Shown piece after piece: positions 8,753 to 17,394 of a stretch of DNA of 64,000 nucleotides (its first letter is position 1; the number at the start of each line of letters is the position of its first letter). The position numbers and the translations under genes are program-made. This DNA comes from Streptomyces sp. HUAS CB01 (GTDB taxonomy: Bacteria > Actinomycetota > Actinomycetes > Streptomycetales > Streptomycetaceae): contig NZ_CP129137.1 in assembly GCF_030406905.1 (NCBI RefSeq), forward strand, positions 3,018,501-3,082,500. Direction: 5' to 3'. The notes under the pieces are model-generated. The model saw nothing but the letters and a program-made list of their open reading frames with translations. It made no database searches and was not told the DNA's origin.

Positions 8753-11700
8753 TCAACCGCCGACCACGGTTTCGAGTTGGTCCCTGCCGTTCACGGCACC
8801 CGCCCAGAGCCGTACCTCACGGACGTGTCCGGGCAGGAAGTGACCCCAGTTGGTCGCACTGAACCCTTTGCCGATCGCGAAGTTGTCTGCTCCGACGAGT
8901 GCGGTGTAGGACTTGTCATCGTCGTTCTGGGAGAGCCCCACGTAGAGACGAATGACCGGCCCGGCCTCGGAAAGCGCGTCGAAAACGCCGGTCAACCGGA
9001 CTGGAGCACCCAGAACCGCCTCTTCGTCGGAACTGGCCCAGGTGGTCGTGCCGTCCTTGTTGACACGTCCGAACTTCCAGAATCCGACGGGCACGATGCG
9101 CTCGTTCCCGTCGTCGTCCAGCTCCGTCCTCGTACCCGTGAGCTGGAACCACAGGCCCCAGGAGGAGCCGTCGACCGTGCGCTGACCGGTGACCTGGGCC
9201 ACGTAACCCGACGGCTTCGTCAGCAACTTCGCCGGGTCCAACTGAACGCCGGTCGTGACGGTGAACGAGCCGCTGTCGTCGACCACAGGGCCGGCCGTCG
9301 TGGCGGCGTCGTCCGAACCGTCGAGGACGATGGCTTCCCCGTCGAGAGCCGCCCCTCCGGCCAGGGACAGAGCGCGTCCGTATCCGGAAGCTGTGTCGGC
9401 GATGGTGGTACCGGTTGCACCTTCGGCGTTCCAGTTGGCAACCAGCTCGACGCTCTCAAGGCCAGTGGCGGCGGACAGGGTGCGGGCCTCCTTGGCCACT
9501 TCAGCTGGTTGGAGGGCACGCTGCCAGACTGCGACCTCGTCGAGGCTGCCGTCGAGGTTGAACCGCGAGGATCCAGATTCCTGCGAGCGGCCAAACTGCA
9601 TCGGGCCTTTCGCCGACCATGCAGACGTCTGCGTTGAAGTGCCGTGCAGCACGCCGTTGACATACAGACACAGGCGCTTGGCGACTGGGTCGTAGCTACC
9701 GGCCACATGCGTCCACACGCCTACCTGCGCCGGAACCTTTGACTTGTTCCCCCAGTACATCGTGCCGTCGTCCGCATCTGTCGTTTTCACGCCGAAGTAC
9801 CAGCTGTCGAGGTCCTTCGAATACGACAGCCAGAATGGACTGTTCCTTGTCCCGTCCTGCGATACCAGAGCCATATGACGGCTCTTGCTGTCCAGTCGCA
9901 CCCAAGCCGCAACCGTGTAGGCGGAGCGTGTCTCAAGTACGGGCCCGGCCGTGGCGGCATAGCCCGACGTACCGTTCAGCTTCAGGCCCTTGTCCGTTCT
10001 GGGTTCGACGAGCGGCTCCCCCAGATCGTCGTGCCAGACTTCCCCCCGGCGCCCACGATCGTCCCGCACCGCTCCTGCCGAGAGCGTCGCGCTGTCCTGG
10101 TTCTGCGCGACGGTCGTCGACGAGTCGACCGCCACACCGCTGTCCTCGTCGAAGTGCCACCGCCCCACAGGCCCGTCGCCCTCCTTGACCAGGAAGCTCA
10201 CGATCTGCGAGGCACCAGGTCGTCCAGCCGTGTCCGTGGCGCGCACCTCGAGGTAGTACGTGCCGGCCTCCGGTGGGGCGATCTCCACCGACGTCTTCGT
10301 ACTCGCGGATGACCAGCTCTTGTCCGTGGACCACTTGTACTGGTACGTCGCAATATTCGTGTCGCCGGCGGCCGGGGCGAACGTGAAGGTGCCCTTGACG
10401 CCGGGGCCGCCTGCGGGGGTGCAGGTCGCTGCACACAGGGTGTAGACGGAGGCGGCGTTCACGGTCGGAGGCTTCGGCGCGGTCTTGTCGACCTTGAAGT
10501 AGCACACCACGCTGCCCGGAGAGGTCAGCCAGTTGCTGAAGTCGGGCCAGTACGAGCGCGTCCATGCCTGGATGCGGTAGAGCGGCCCCTCCTCCAGGGT
10601 GTGCGGTACCGAAGCCGGCGCCACCCCGCCCGTACCGAGGTGCCCTGCCGTGGGGTACACGAAGTCCGGCAGCGCGCTCCAGGTCGAGCCGGTCTGCTTC
10701 TCCACCTTGAATCTGGCCCGGAGCTTCGCGCCCGGTGAGCCACCGACCATGGTGCGAACAGTCGCCGACGCCTGTGGCGTGGGGTCCGTCACGATGCCAG
10801 GAGCGCCGATCTCGGTCGAGCAGGACAGACCCTTGCCCGTGAGGAAGCCGAACGGCGTCGGGTAGTTCGGCTTTCCGATGTAGTCGACCACGAGTGTGCC
10901 GTCGTTCTTGAACCGCTTCCACGCGCTCGGGTCGCCCTCGTCGTGGGCACGCAGCATCAGCGTGAGGCGGTCGAACCTGCCCGCCGCGAAGTTGCGTACC
11001 GTCGCCGTGAGATTCTCGTTCGACTCCTCCGGGTTGTCGGTGAAGTCAATTGGCGCATCCGGGGAGTCCGGGTCGCACAGCGAGCCGCGGCCCGCGGAGA
11101 TGTTGCGGTCGACCATCAGATCCAGTTCGCCGGGCCGACTGGACCACGTGGTGGACGACGAGATGGGGTTGGTGCGCACCAGATCGACCCAGCGTGGGTC
11201 GCACTGGAAGGCCCAGGGCTCGGTCACCCGGAACGTCGCGCCCAGGATGTGTTTGCCTACGAGATTGTTGGGCGCGAACTCGTAGTACAGCCTCTGCACA
11301 TAACCAGGCCCGCAGTAGTAGCCGCCCCAGGTGCCGCACTTGCCGACGCCTTTGCCGCGCTCACCGCCGTCATCGTCCTGGTTGTCGAAGTTGTAGAGGC
11401 GGTAGCCGTCCGAGCGCAGAAGGATTCGTTCCGCCTCGCCCCAGGAGACCTCGGGATCGATGAAGAGCGGGAAGTCGGAAGCGTCGGCCTCCTTGAGCAT
11501 CTCCTCGTCGGGGACCAGACTGATCGCGCTCTTGCCCACGTGAATGGGCAGTGCGGCGGTCTCGTCCCCCGGGCGCGGCTCATCGGGATTACCGACGTCC
11601 GGTTCGGCCACGTGCCGCGCAGCGCCCGACTCCACTCGGCCGGTCTTCGAGCCCGTCGCCTGCCCTGCCCTGGCCCCACCTGCCGCGCCTCCGGAAGAGT

Positions 11701-12424
11701 TCCACATCAGCGCCGGCGGAGCCGCGAACACCTCCGTCGCGTTGGTGTCCACAGCCGAGATGCCTCCGCCGTCGGTCGGCGACACCTTGAGCCCTTCGGC
11801 CTTCACCGCGAAGGTGATCTTCCTGAGTTCCGGTGCCGCGGCGGCCTCCGGCGTCTTCACCACGAGCACCTCGCGGAAGCCCTCCACGGTGGCCGTCATC
11901 CGCAGATCGACGTCAGGAAGGACGTTCGGGTACGTCACGCTGTCGCCGTCGAGAGTGGGTCGGGGCAGTGGGCCGGGCCAGCCGAGGGCCAGGGAGCGAC
12001 CCTCCCGCGCGATCTTCACGAGCCCTGCCCCGTCGCCACCGTTGGAGAACGTCAGGGCGACGGCCGCGGCTTTCGGCGCGATCGTTCCGTCGGGCCGCTT
12101 CTCCAGGGTGGCGTCCGGCTCGACCCAGGCGCCGTCGCGGGACTTCACACGGACGGGAACGACCGAATGCTCCAGTCGGAAGGTGGCGCCATCGGGGTTC
12201 GCGTAGGTGGTCCCGAACTCCGTCCGGTCCCCGGCGATCTCGACACGCTTGCCGGTCCTCGCAGCTTGAGCGAGCGCCCGCTCCGCCTCACTGCTGGGCG
12301 AGGGGGCGGCGGCCTGCGCGGAGTTCTCCGCAGCCAGTGCCGGCACTCCGGTACACGCCAGCACCGTCGCCAGAGTGAGCACCATGGATCTTCGGCGCCA
12401 TCGGCGCATGCGGAATACGGACAC
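8753..12424 (-). CDS. Secreted multidomain LamG-type lectin-fold protein (1,223 aa)
   Basis: This is a large exported protein of the kind often encoded next to RHS proteins in Streptomyces. I favour GTG 12424, with a GGGGGG tract 9 nt upstream, over an ATG at 12451 that lacks a ribosome site. The N-terminus is twin-Arg-rich and hydrophobic (RRWRRRSMVLTLATVLACT) with an AxA cleavage region. Residues about 40-300 form a conserved extracellular region. A DNRLRE-like beta region follows (LLRSDGYRLYNFDNQ, then YYEFAPNNLVGKHILGATF). Two LamG/concanavalin-A-like jelly-roll domains follow: the first about residues 750-980 (GRWHFDEDSG, YTVAAWVRLD, GVWTHVAGSYD, LDEVAVWQRALQPAEV), the second about 995 to the end. 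It probably binds cell-surface glycans or scaffolds the neighbouring toxin. That role is inferred from adjacency; no enzyme motif is seen. Confidence 0.8.
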   Translation of the reverse strand: MSVFRMRRWRRRSMVLTLATVLACTGVPALAAENSAQAAAPSPSSEAERALAQAARTGKRVEIAGDRTEFGTTYANPDGATFRLEHSVVPVRVKSRDGAWVEPDATLEKRPDGTIAPKAAAVALTFSNGGDGAGLVKIAREGRSLALGWPGPLPRPTLDGDSVTYPNVLPDVDLRMTATVEGFREVLVVKTPEAAAAPELRKITFAVKAEGLKVSPTDGGGISAVDTNATEVFAAPPALMWNSSGGAAGGARAGQATGSKTGRVESGAARHVAEPDVGNPDEPRPGDETAALPIHVGKSAISLVPDEEMLKEADASDFPLFIDPEVSWGEAERILLRSDGYRLYNFDNQDDDGGERGKGVGKCGTWGGYYCGPGYVQRLYYEFAPNNLVGKHILGATFRVTEPWAFQCDPRWVDLVRTNPISSSTTWSSRPGELDLMVDRNISAGRGSLCDPDSPDAPIDFTDNPEESNENLTATVRNFAAGRFDRLTLMLRAHDEGDPSAWKRFKNDGTLVVDYIGKPNYPTPFGFLTGKGLSCSTEIGAPGIVTDPTPQASATVRTMVGGSPGAKLRARFKVEKQTGSTWSALPDFVYPTAGHLGTGGVAPASVPHTLEEGPLYRIQAWTRSYWPDFSNWLTSPGSVVCYFKVDKTAPKPPTVNAASVYTLCAATCTPAGGPGVKGTFTFAPAAGDTNIATYQYKWSTDKSWSSASTKTSVEIAPPEAGTYYLEVRATDTAGRPGASQIVSFLVKEGDGPVGRWHFDEDSGVAVDSSTTVAQNQDSATLSAGAVRDDRGRRGEVWHDDLGEPLVEPRTDKGLKLNGTSGYAATAGPVLETRSAYTVAAWVRLDSKSRHMALVSQDGTRNSPFWLSYSKDLDSWYFGVKTTDADDGTMYWGNKSKVPAQVGVWTHVAGSYDPVAKRLCLYVNGVLHGTSTQTSAWSAKGPMQFGRSQESGSSRFNLDGSLDEVAVWQRALQPAEVAKEARTLSAATGLESVELVANWNAEGATGTTIADTASGYGRALSLAGGAALDGEAIVLDGSDDAATTAGPVVDDSGSFTVTTGVQLDPAKLLTKPSGYVAQVTGQRTVDGSSWGLWFQLTGTRTELDDDGNERIVPVGFWKFGRVNKDGTTTWASSDEEAVLGAPVRLTGVFDALSEAGPVIRLYVGLSQNDDDKSYTALVGADNFAIGKGFSATNWGHFLPGHVREVRLWAGAVNGRDQLETVVGG

Positions 12425-12442
12425 TGCTCGCCACCCCCCGGG

Positions 12443-12456
12443 AGAACACATGTTCT
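12443..12456. promoter_or_regulatory. LexA/SOS-box-like palindrome upstream of the LamG-RHS locus
   Basis: AGAACACATGTTCT is a perfect palindrome containing GAAC-N4-GTTC, the core of the actinobacterial SOS box. It sits 19 bp upstream of the chosen GTG start of the LamG gene. An 8-base core like this is expected about once by chance in a window of this size, so only its position makes it notable. Confidence 0.35.
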
Positions 12457-12641
12457 TAAGCGGTCCGCATGCTTTCGGTTACTACGCGTACGCGTCAACG
12501 GATTTGAGGCGGTTGAGGTCTGCGCGTCGTGAGGGAGTGGCTGATTCTCCCTGGAGGCACCCGTGTGATCACTGGGCAATCGGCGCAACTGCGCTTTCCG
12601 GAATGGCCGAAACTGATCGGGGTCTCGGAGCGGAGAACACA

Positions 12642-12673
12642 ACGGCGCCGCGCCCCAAGGGACGCGGCGCCGT
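12642..12673 (-). terminator. Terminator of prfB
   Basis: A perfect 11-bp G+C-only stem (12642-12652 with 12663-12673, 10-nt loop) lies 18 bp beyond the prfB stop codon, followed on the minus strand by a T-rich stretch (TTGTGTT). Confidence 0.7.
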
Positions 12674-12690
12674 CACGAACGAACGGGTGG

Positions 12691-13797
12691 TTACTTCTCC
12701 TGCTGCTTCCGCCAGCGGATGCCCGCCTCCAGGAAGCCGTCGATCTCGCCGTCGAGCACCGACTGCGGGTTGCCGACCTCGAACTCCGTCCGCAGGTCCT
12801 TGACCATCTGGTACGGGTGGAGGACGTACGACCGCATCTGGTTGCCCCAGGAGTTGCCGCCGTCGCCCTTGAGGGCGTCCATCTTGGCCTGCTCCTCCTG
12901 GCGGCGGCGCTCGAGGAGCTTCGCCTGGAGGACGTTCATCGCGCTCGCCTTGTTCTGGATCTGGGAGCGCTCGTTCTGGCAGGAGACCACGATGCCGGTC
13001 GGGATGTGGGTGATGCGGACCGCGGAGTCCGTCGTGTTGACGCCCTGGCCGCCCGGGCCGGAGGCGCGGTAGACGTCCACGCGCAGCTCGGACTCGTCGA
13101 TCTCGACGTGGTCGGACTGCTCGACGACGGGAAGGACCTCGACGCCCGCGAAGGACGTCTGACGGCGGCCCTGGTTGTCGAACGGGGAGATGCGGACCAG
13201 GCGGTGCGTGCCCTGCTCGACCGACAGCGTGCCGTAGGCGTACGGCGCCTTCACCACGAAGGTGGTCGACTTGATGCCGGCCTCCTCCGCGTACGAGGTC
13301 TCGTAGACCTCCGTGCCGTAGCCGTGGCGCTCGGCCCAGCGCATGTACATGCGCTGGAGCTGCTCGGCGAAGTCGGCGGCGTCCACGCCACCGGCCTCGG
13401 CCCGGATGTTGACGAGCGCCTCGCGCTCGTCGTACTCGCCGGAGAGGAGCGTGCGGACCTCCATCTCGTCCAGCGCCTTGCGGACGGCCTCCAGCTCGGC
13501 CTCGGCCTCCGCGCGGGTGTCCGGGTCGTCCTCGGTCTCGGCGAGCTCGAAGAGCACCTCGAGGTCGTCGATCCGCCCGCGGAGCGCCTCCGCCTTGCGG
13601 ACCTCGGCCTGCAGGTGCGAGAGCTTGCTGGTGATCTTCTGCGCCGCCTCGGGGTCGTCCCAGAGGGACGGCGCCGCCGCCTGCTCCTCGAGCACGGCGA
13701 TGTCTGCCCTCATCCTGTCGAGGTCCAGGACGGCCTCGATCGACCCCATGGTCGAGGAGAGGGACTTCAGCTCTTCGGATACATCGACGACTGCCAC
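12691..13797 (-). CDS. prfB: Peptide chain release factor 2
   Basis: RF2 recognises UGA and UAA stop codons on the ribosome and triggers peptidyl-tRNA hydrolysis. The 368-residue product has the RF2 anticodon-like tripeptide SPF ([11 protein letters not shown], near residue 204), which separates it from RF1. It also has the catalytic GGQ loop ([18 protein letters not shown], near residue 248). Length is normal for the family. GTG 13797 gives the usual Streptomyces N-terminus ([13 protein letters not shown]); a longer in-frame start at 13827 adds 10 non-conserved residues. The frame is continuous with no in-frame TGA near the start, so the programmed +1 frameshift seen in many other bacteria is absent, as expected for actinomycetes. 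A Ser/Thr kinase gene (pkaB) follows upstream on the same strand. Confidence 0.97.
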   Translation of the reverse strand: MAVVDVSEELKSLSSTMGSIEAVLDLDRMRADIAVLEEQAAAPSLWDDPEAAQKITSKLSHLQAEVRKAEALRGRIDDLEVLFELAETEDDPDTRAEAEAELEAVRKALDEMEVRTLLSGEYDEREALVNIRAEAGGVDAADFAEQLQRMYMRWAERHGYGTEVYETSYAEEAGIKSTTFVVKAPYAYGTLSVEQGTHRLVRISPFDNQGRRQTSFAGVEVLPVVEQSDHVEIDESELRVDVYRASGPGGQGVNTTDSAVRITHIPTGIVVSCQNERSQIQNKASAMNVLQAKLLERRRQEEQAKMDALKGDGGNSWGNQMRSYVLHPYQMVKDLRTEFEVGNPQSVLDGEIDGFLEAGIRWRKQQEK

Positions 13798-13890
13798 GCG
13801 TCCAAGGGTAACGGCATCGCGCGACACGCCCGCCGCGCCCGTGGACGTCCGGCCGTCCGGCGGCGCCCTCCGGCCCCGGGGAAGGGGGTT

Positions 13891-15126
13891 CTAGGGGTGG
13901 GCCGGGGCCGACTGCTTCGAGTCCTCTGGGGGTGCGGAGGTGTCGTCCCCGCTCGTCGCGAGCCAGCCGCCGACACCGGCCGCCGCGGCCAGCACCAGGG
14001 CCGCGACGCCCAGCGTGATCCGGCGTCTGCGGACGGCCTCCGCCTTGTGCCGGGCGGAGCCGGGGCGGCGCTGGCCCGGTGTGCGCGGGGCGCGGGCCGT
14101 GCCGCGTGCGCCGCCCGCCAGCTCGTCGGGGCCGGGGACGCGCATGGACGTGTGGGTGTCACGGTTGGAGTCCGTGGCCGAGCCGCGGACCAGCGGGACG
14201 GCCCCGCGGCGGCGCGGTTCGGCCGGGTGCGCCGCGTACTCGGGCTCCTCGTACGACTCGGCCGGCTCGACGTCCGGCTCGTCCACGTCCAGCGGGGCCA
14301 TTCCCGCCAGCAGGGGCAGCAGGTCGTGCAGCCGCGCCGCCAGCTCGGAGGCGCGCAGCCGGGAGGCCGGGGCCTTGGCCAGGCACTGGACGATCAGCTG
14401 CCACAGCTCGTCCGGGATGCCGGGGAGCGGGACGACGGTCTCCGTGACATGGCGGCGCAGCACGGCGCCCGGGTGCCCGCCGCCGAACGGGGTGAAGCCG
14501 GCGAGCAGCTCGTACAGCACGGTCGCGAGGGCGTAGATGTCCACGGCGGCGCGCGGCGGCAGGCCCTCGACGATCTCCGGGGCCAGGTAGTCCGGCGTGC
14601 CGATGATCTTGGTGGCCTTGGTGCGGCGGGGCGTGTCGATGAGCTTGGCGACGCCGAAGTCGGTGAGCAGGGCGGGGTGGGCCCCGCCGGGGCCGAGCGG
14701 GCCCTCCATGTCCAGCAGGATGTTCTCCGGCTTGACGTCCCGGTGGACGACGCCGGCCGCATGGGCGGCTGCCAGTCCCTCGGCGACGTCCGCGACGATC
14801 GCGACGGCGGCCGCGGGGGCGAGGCGGCGCTCCCGGTCGAGCCGGGTCCGCAGATCGGTGCCGCGGACCAGGTCCATGACGAGGGCCAGGTCGTTGCCGT
14901 CGACGACGAGGTCGCGCACGCCGACGACGCGGGGGTGGTCGAGTCCGAGGAGGGCCGTGCGCTCCTGGACGAAGCGCCCGACCAGTTCCTGGTCGGAGGC
15001 GAGGTCCTCGCGCAACAGCTTGACGGCGACGGGGCCCTCGGGCCCCTCGCCGAGCCACACCGTGCCCGCACTGCCCCGGCCCAGGATCTGATGGGCCGTG
15101 TACCGGCTGCCGATATTCCGTGCCAA
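13891..15126 (-). CDS. pkaB: Hanks-type Ser/Thr protein kinase PkaB
   Basis: This is a membrane-anchored PknB-like kinase of 411 residues. The kinase domain (about 9-275) has the glycine loop GRGSAGTVW, Lys36 (VAVKLL), catalytic HRDVKPEN with Asp130, DFG at 156-158 and the GTPDYLAPE activation segment. A Pro/Arg-rich juxtamembrane linker follows. One transmembrane helix (ITLGVAALVLAAAAGVGGWL, about 371-390) and a short 20-residue extracellular tail without PASTA repeats complete it. The start is TTG 15126, supported by GAGGGAG about 6 nt upstream. The order prfB-pkaB-pkaA and the protein sizes match the S. coelicolor pkaB/pkaA locus as I recall it, which is the basis for the symbols. Confidence 0.9.
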   Translation of the reverse strand: MARNIGSRYTAHQILGRGSAGTVWLGEGPEGPVAVKLLREDLASDQELVGRFVQERTALLGLDHPRVVGVRDLVVDGNDLALVMDLVRGTDLRTRLDRERRLAPAAAVAIVADVAEGLAAAHAAGVVHRDVKPENILLDMEGPLGPGGAHPALLTDFGVAKLIDTPRRTKATKIIGTPDYLAPEIVEGLPPRAAVDIYALATVLYELLAGFTPFGGGHPGAVLRRHVTETVVPLPGIPDELWQLIVQCLAKAPASRLRASELAARLHDLLPLLAGMAPLDVDEPDVEPAESYEEPEYAAHPAEPRRRGAVPLVRGSATDSNRDTHTSMRVPGPDELAGGARGTARAPRTPGQRRPGSARHKAEAVRRRRITLGVAALVLAAAAGVGGWLATSGDDTSAPPEDSKQSAPAHP

Positions 15127-15274
15127 GACTGCTCCCTCAGCGGCTGGCGTTGCCCATCAAACTACGCGGGTGTCGGGGTGCCTCGTGCCCCGGATGGCGC
15201 CAACCGTCACTTCTGCGGGGCTTTTTCCCCCGCAGAAGTCGACATAACGACAGAGTGATCGCGCGCTGCGGGCG

Positions 15275-16987
15275 CTACTGGCCCGCGCCGGCTCCCGATC
15301 CGGTTCCGGTTCCGGGGTCGGGCGTGCTGCCGCCCAGTTCCGAGATCCAGTCCGACACGCTCGACACGGCGTCGCCGATGGCCTGCCAGTAGCTCTTGCC
15401 CTGGGCGATCCAGTCCTGGAGCGGCGTCAGCTCCCAGATCAGCCAGCCCGCCACGAAGAACAGGACCAGCGTGAACAGGCAGCCCTTGAGGCAGCCGAGG
15501 CCCGGGATGCGCATCGGGTTGGAGCTCCGCTGCCGGGGCGGGCGGGGCTCGCGCGGCGGGCGCTGGGCCGGCTGCCGGGGCGGCGGCTGCTGTGGCGGCG
15601 CGTTCCGGCGCTGGGGCTGCGGCGCGTACTGCTGCTGCGGCGGAGGGGCGTACGGCTGCGGCTGCTGCGGACGCCTGCCCTGCTGCTGGTAGGGCTGGGG
15701 CTGTTGCTGCTGCGGCGCCGGGCGGCGCTGCGGACGGCGGCGCAGGGGGTCCTGGCTCGGGTCGAGGTACTGGACCTGGGTCTGCTCGTTGCGGTCCCGG
15801 GCCGCCTGCAGCTGGGACTGCCACGGGTGCGGTCCGTCGGCCTGCGGAGGGCCGTCGGGGCGCGGGGGCACGGGCGGCATCATGGCGGTCGGGTCCCCCG
15901 CCGCGCCGCGCGGCAGCACGCTGGTCGGGTCCGCGGCACCCGCGGGGCCGGACGGCAGCACGCTGGTCGCGGCGTTCGGGTCGTACGAGCCGTCGCCCTG
16001 GCGGAAGGAGGCGGCGTTGCTCGGCAGCACCTGGGTGGGGTCGGCCGCTCCCGGCATGCCGGGGACGGTGGCCGGCGAGGGATCGGGCGCGAGCAGGGCG
16101 CCCACGCCCTCCGCCGCCTCGATCTGCGCGGGCGTGGAGTGCACTCCGATGCCCGCGGCGACGACGCGCAGGCCGCGGGCCAGGTTCTCGGCGCTGGGCC
16201 GCTCGCCCGGCTCCTTGCGCAGACAGCGCTCGATGACCGTCCACAGCGGGCCGGGGACGGTGGAGGGGCGCCGGGGCTCCTCGCTGAGGTGGCGGTGGAG
16301 CACCTCGAGCGCGGTGCCGCCGGCGAACGGCGGGCGGCCGGTGACCAGCTCGTACAGCATGATCCCGGCACCGTAGACGTCCACGGCGGACGTCTGCGGG
16401 CGGCCCTCGGCGGACTCGGGCGCGACGTACGCGGGGGTGCCGACGAACTCGTGGGTGCGGGTCAGGCCCGGGGAGTCGGCGAGGCGTGCGATGCCGAAGT
16501 CGGTGAGCATCGGGTGCATCTCGCCGTTGCGCTCCGCGAGCAGCACGTTGGCCGGCTTGAGGTCGCGGTGGACCACGCCGTCGTCGTGGCTGGAGGCGAG
16601 CGCGTCCGCGATCTGGGCGGTGAGCAGGGAGGCCGCGACCGGGCTGAACGGCCCGTTGTCGCGGATGTAGCGGTGGAGGTCGGGGCCGTCGACGAGATCC
16701 ATGACCAGCGCCAGGACGTCGCCCTCCACGACCAGGTCGCGGGTGCGCACGATGTTCGGGTGCGTGAGCCGGAGGAGGACGGACCGCTCGCGCAGGAAGC
16801 GCATGACGACGTCCGCGTCGTTCGCGAGCTCCTCCTTGAGGACCTTGATCGCGACGGTCTCTCCGGGCTGGCCGGGCACGGCCGCCTCGGCGCCCGCGGT
16901 CTCGCGCTGGCGGGCTCGCCAGACGGTGCCCGTGGCGCCGCGGCCGAGCGGCTCCTCGAGCAGGTACTTGCTCCCTACCGGCCGCAC
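15275..16987 (-). CDS. pkaA: Hanks-type Ser/Thr protein kinase PkaA
   Basis: This is the second membrane-anchored kinase of the pair (570 residues). The kinase domain covers about 7-270: GRGATGTVW, Lys48 (VAIKVL), HRDLKPAN with Asp142, DFG at Asp163, GTPAYVAPE. A roughly 220-residue Pro/Gln-rich disordered linker follows, with tandem Gln-Pro runs (QQQPQPYQQQGRRPQQPQP) and repeated T(S/Q)VLP-type motifs that could be phospho-acceptor or SH3-like ligand sites. A single transmembrane helix (FTLVLFFVAGWLIWEL, about 498-519) precedes a Gly/Ser-rich tail. The start is GTG 16987 with AGGGAG just upstream. It lies 148 bp upstream of pkaB on the same strand, so the two may be co-transcribed. An FHA-domain gene, which encodes a phosphothreonine reader, is divergently transcribed next to it. 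Confidence 0.9.
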   Translation of the reverse strand: MRPVGSKYLLEEPLGRGATGTVWRARQRETAGAEAAVPGQPGETVAIKVLKEELANDADVVMRFLRERSVLLRLTHPNIVRTRDLVVEGDVLALVMDLVDGPDLHRYIRDNGPFSPVAASLLTAQIADALASSHDDGVVHRDLKPANVLLAERNGEMHPMLTDFGIARLADSPGLTRTHEFVGTPAYVAPESAEGRPQTSAVDVYGAGIMLYELVTGRPPFAGGTALEVLHRHLSEEPRRPSTVPGPLWTVIERCLRKEPGERPSAENLARGLRVVAAGIGVHSTPAQIEAAEGVGALLAPDPSPATVPGMPGAADPTQVLPSNAASFRQGDGSYDPNAATSVLPSGPAGAADPTSVLPRGAAGDPTAMMPPVPPRPDGPPQADGPHPWQSQLQAARDRNEQTQVQYLDPSQDPLRRRPQRRPAPQQQQPQPYQQQGRRPQQPQPYAPPPQQQYAPQPQRRNAPPQQPPPRQPAQRPPREPRPPRQRSSNPMRIPGLGCLKGCLFTLVLFFVAGWLIWELTPLQDWIAQGKSYWQAIGDAVSSVSDWISELGGSTPDPGTGTGSGAGAGQ

Positions 16988-17394
16988 GTCACTCCCTGCT
17001 GATCGTCGGTGGAACGTCGTTCCTCATGGTTCCGCTTCCCCGGTCCATGGTTGGCTCCGTCCGGGTGTCCGACCCACTGTAGTGCCGCCGATCGGGTCAC
17101 CGGAGTGATCAGCGGATCGGCGGTTAAGACGCCCGGAACGCCCCCATGGTTGCCGAACGGCCGCGCGCCGGGCGGCAGAGGCGATCCCAAGCAGGAACTT
17201 TTGGGTCCAGAGCCGACCAATCAAGATCACTTGGGGGTGGGCCCCGGGCGCGTCGTCCGTGACGGATGCGAGGATGCCTCCAGCACGCAGCCGTGGGCCG
17301 GGAGAGCCCCCGGCCGTGCCGACCTGCCGGGTGGGGGGAATCACAGGGCGGCTCCCCTGCCGGGCACCCCGCGCAGAAGGGACCGCTGACGGCG
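16988..17394. other. Divergent intergenic region pkaA / FHA-FtsK gene
   Basis: The 407 bp hold the 5' regions of both divergent genes. G+C is lower around 17190-17235. I could not assign -35/-10 elements or a clear operator with confidence. Confidence 0.5.

Noticed and set aside
13700..13827. Programmed +1 frameshift in prfB
   Set aside because: The RF2 frame is continuous from GTG 13797 with no in-frame TGA near codon 25.
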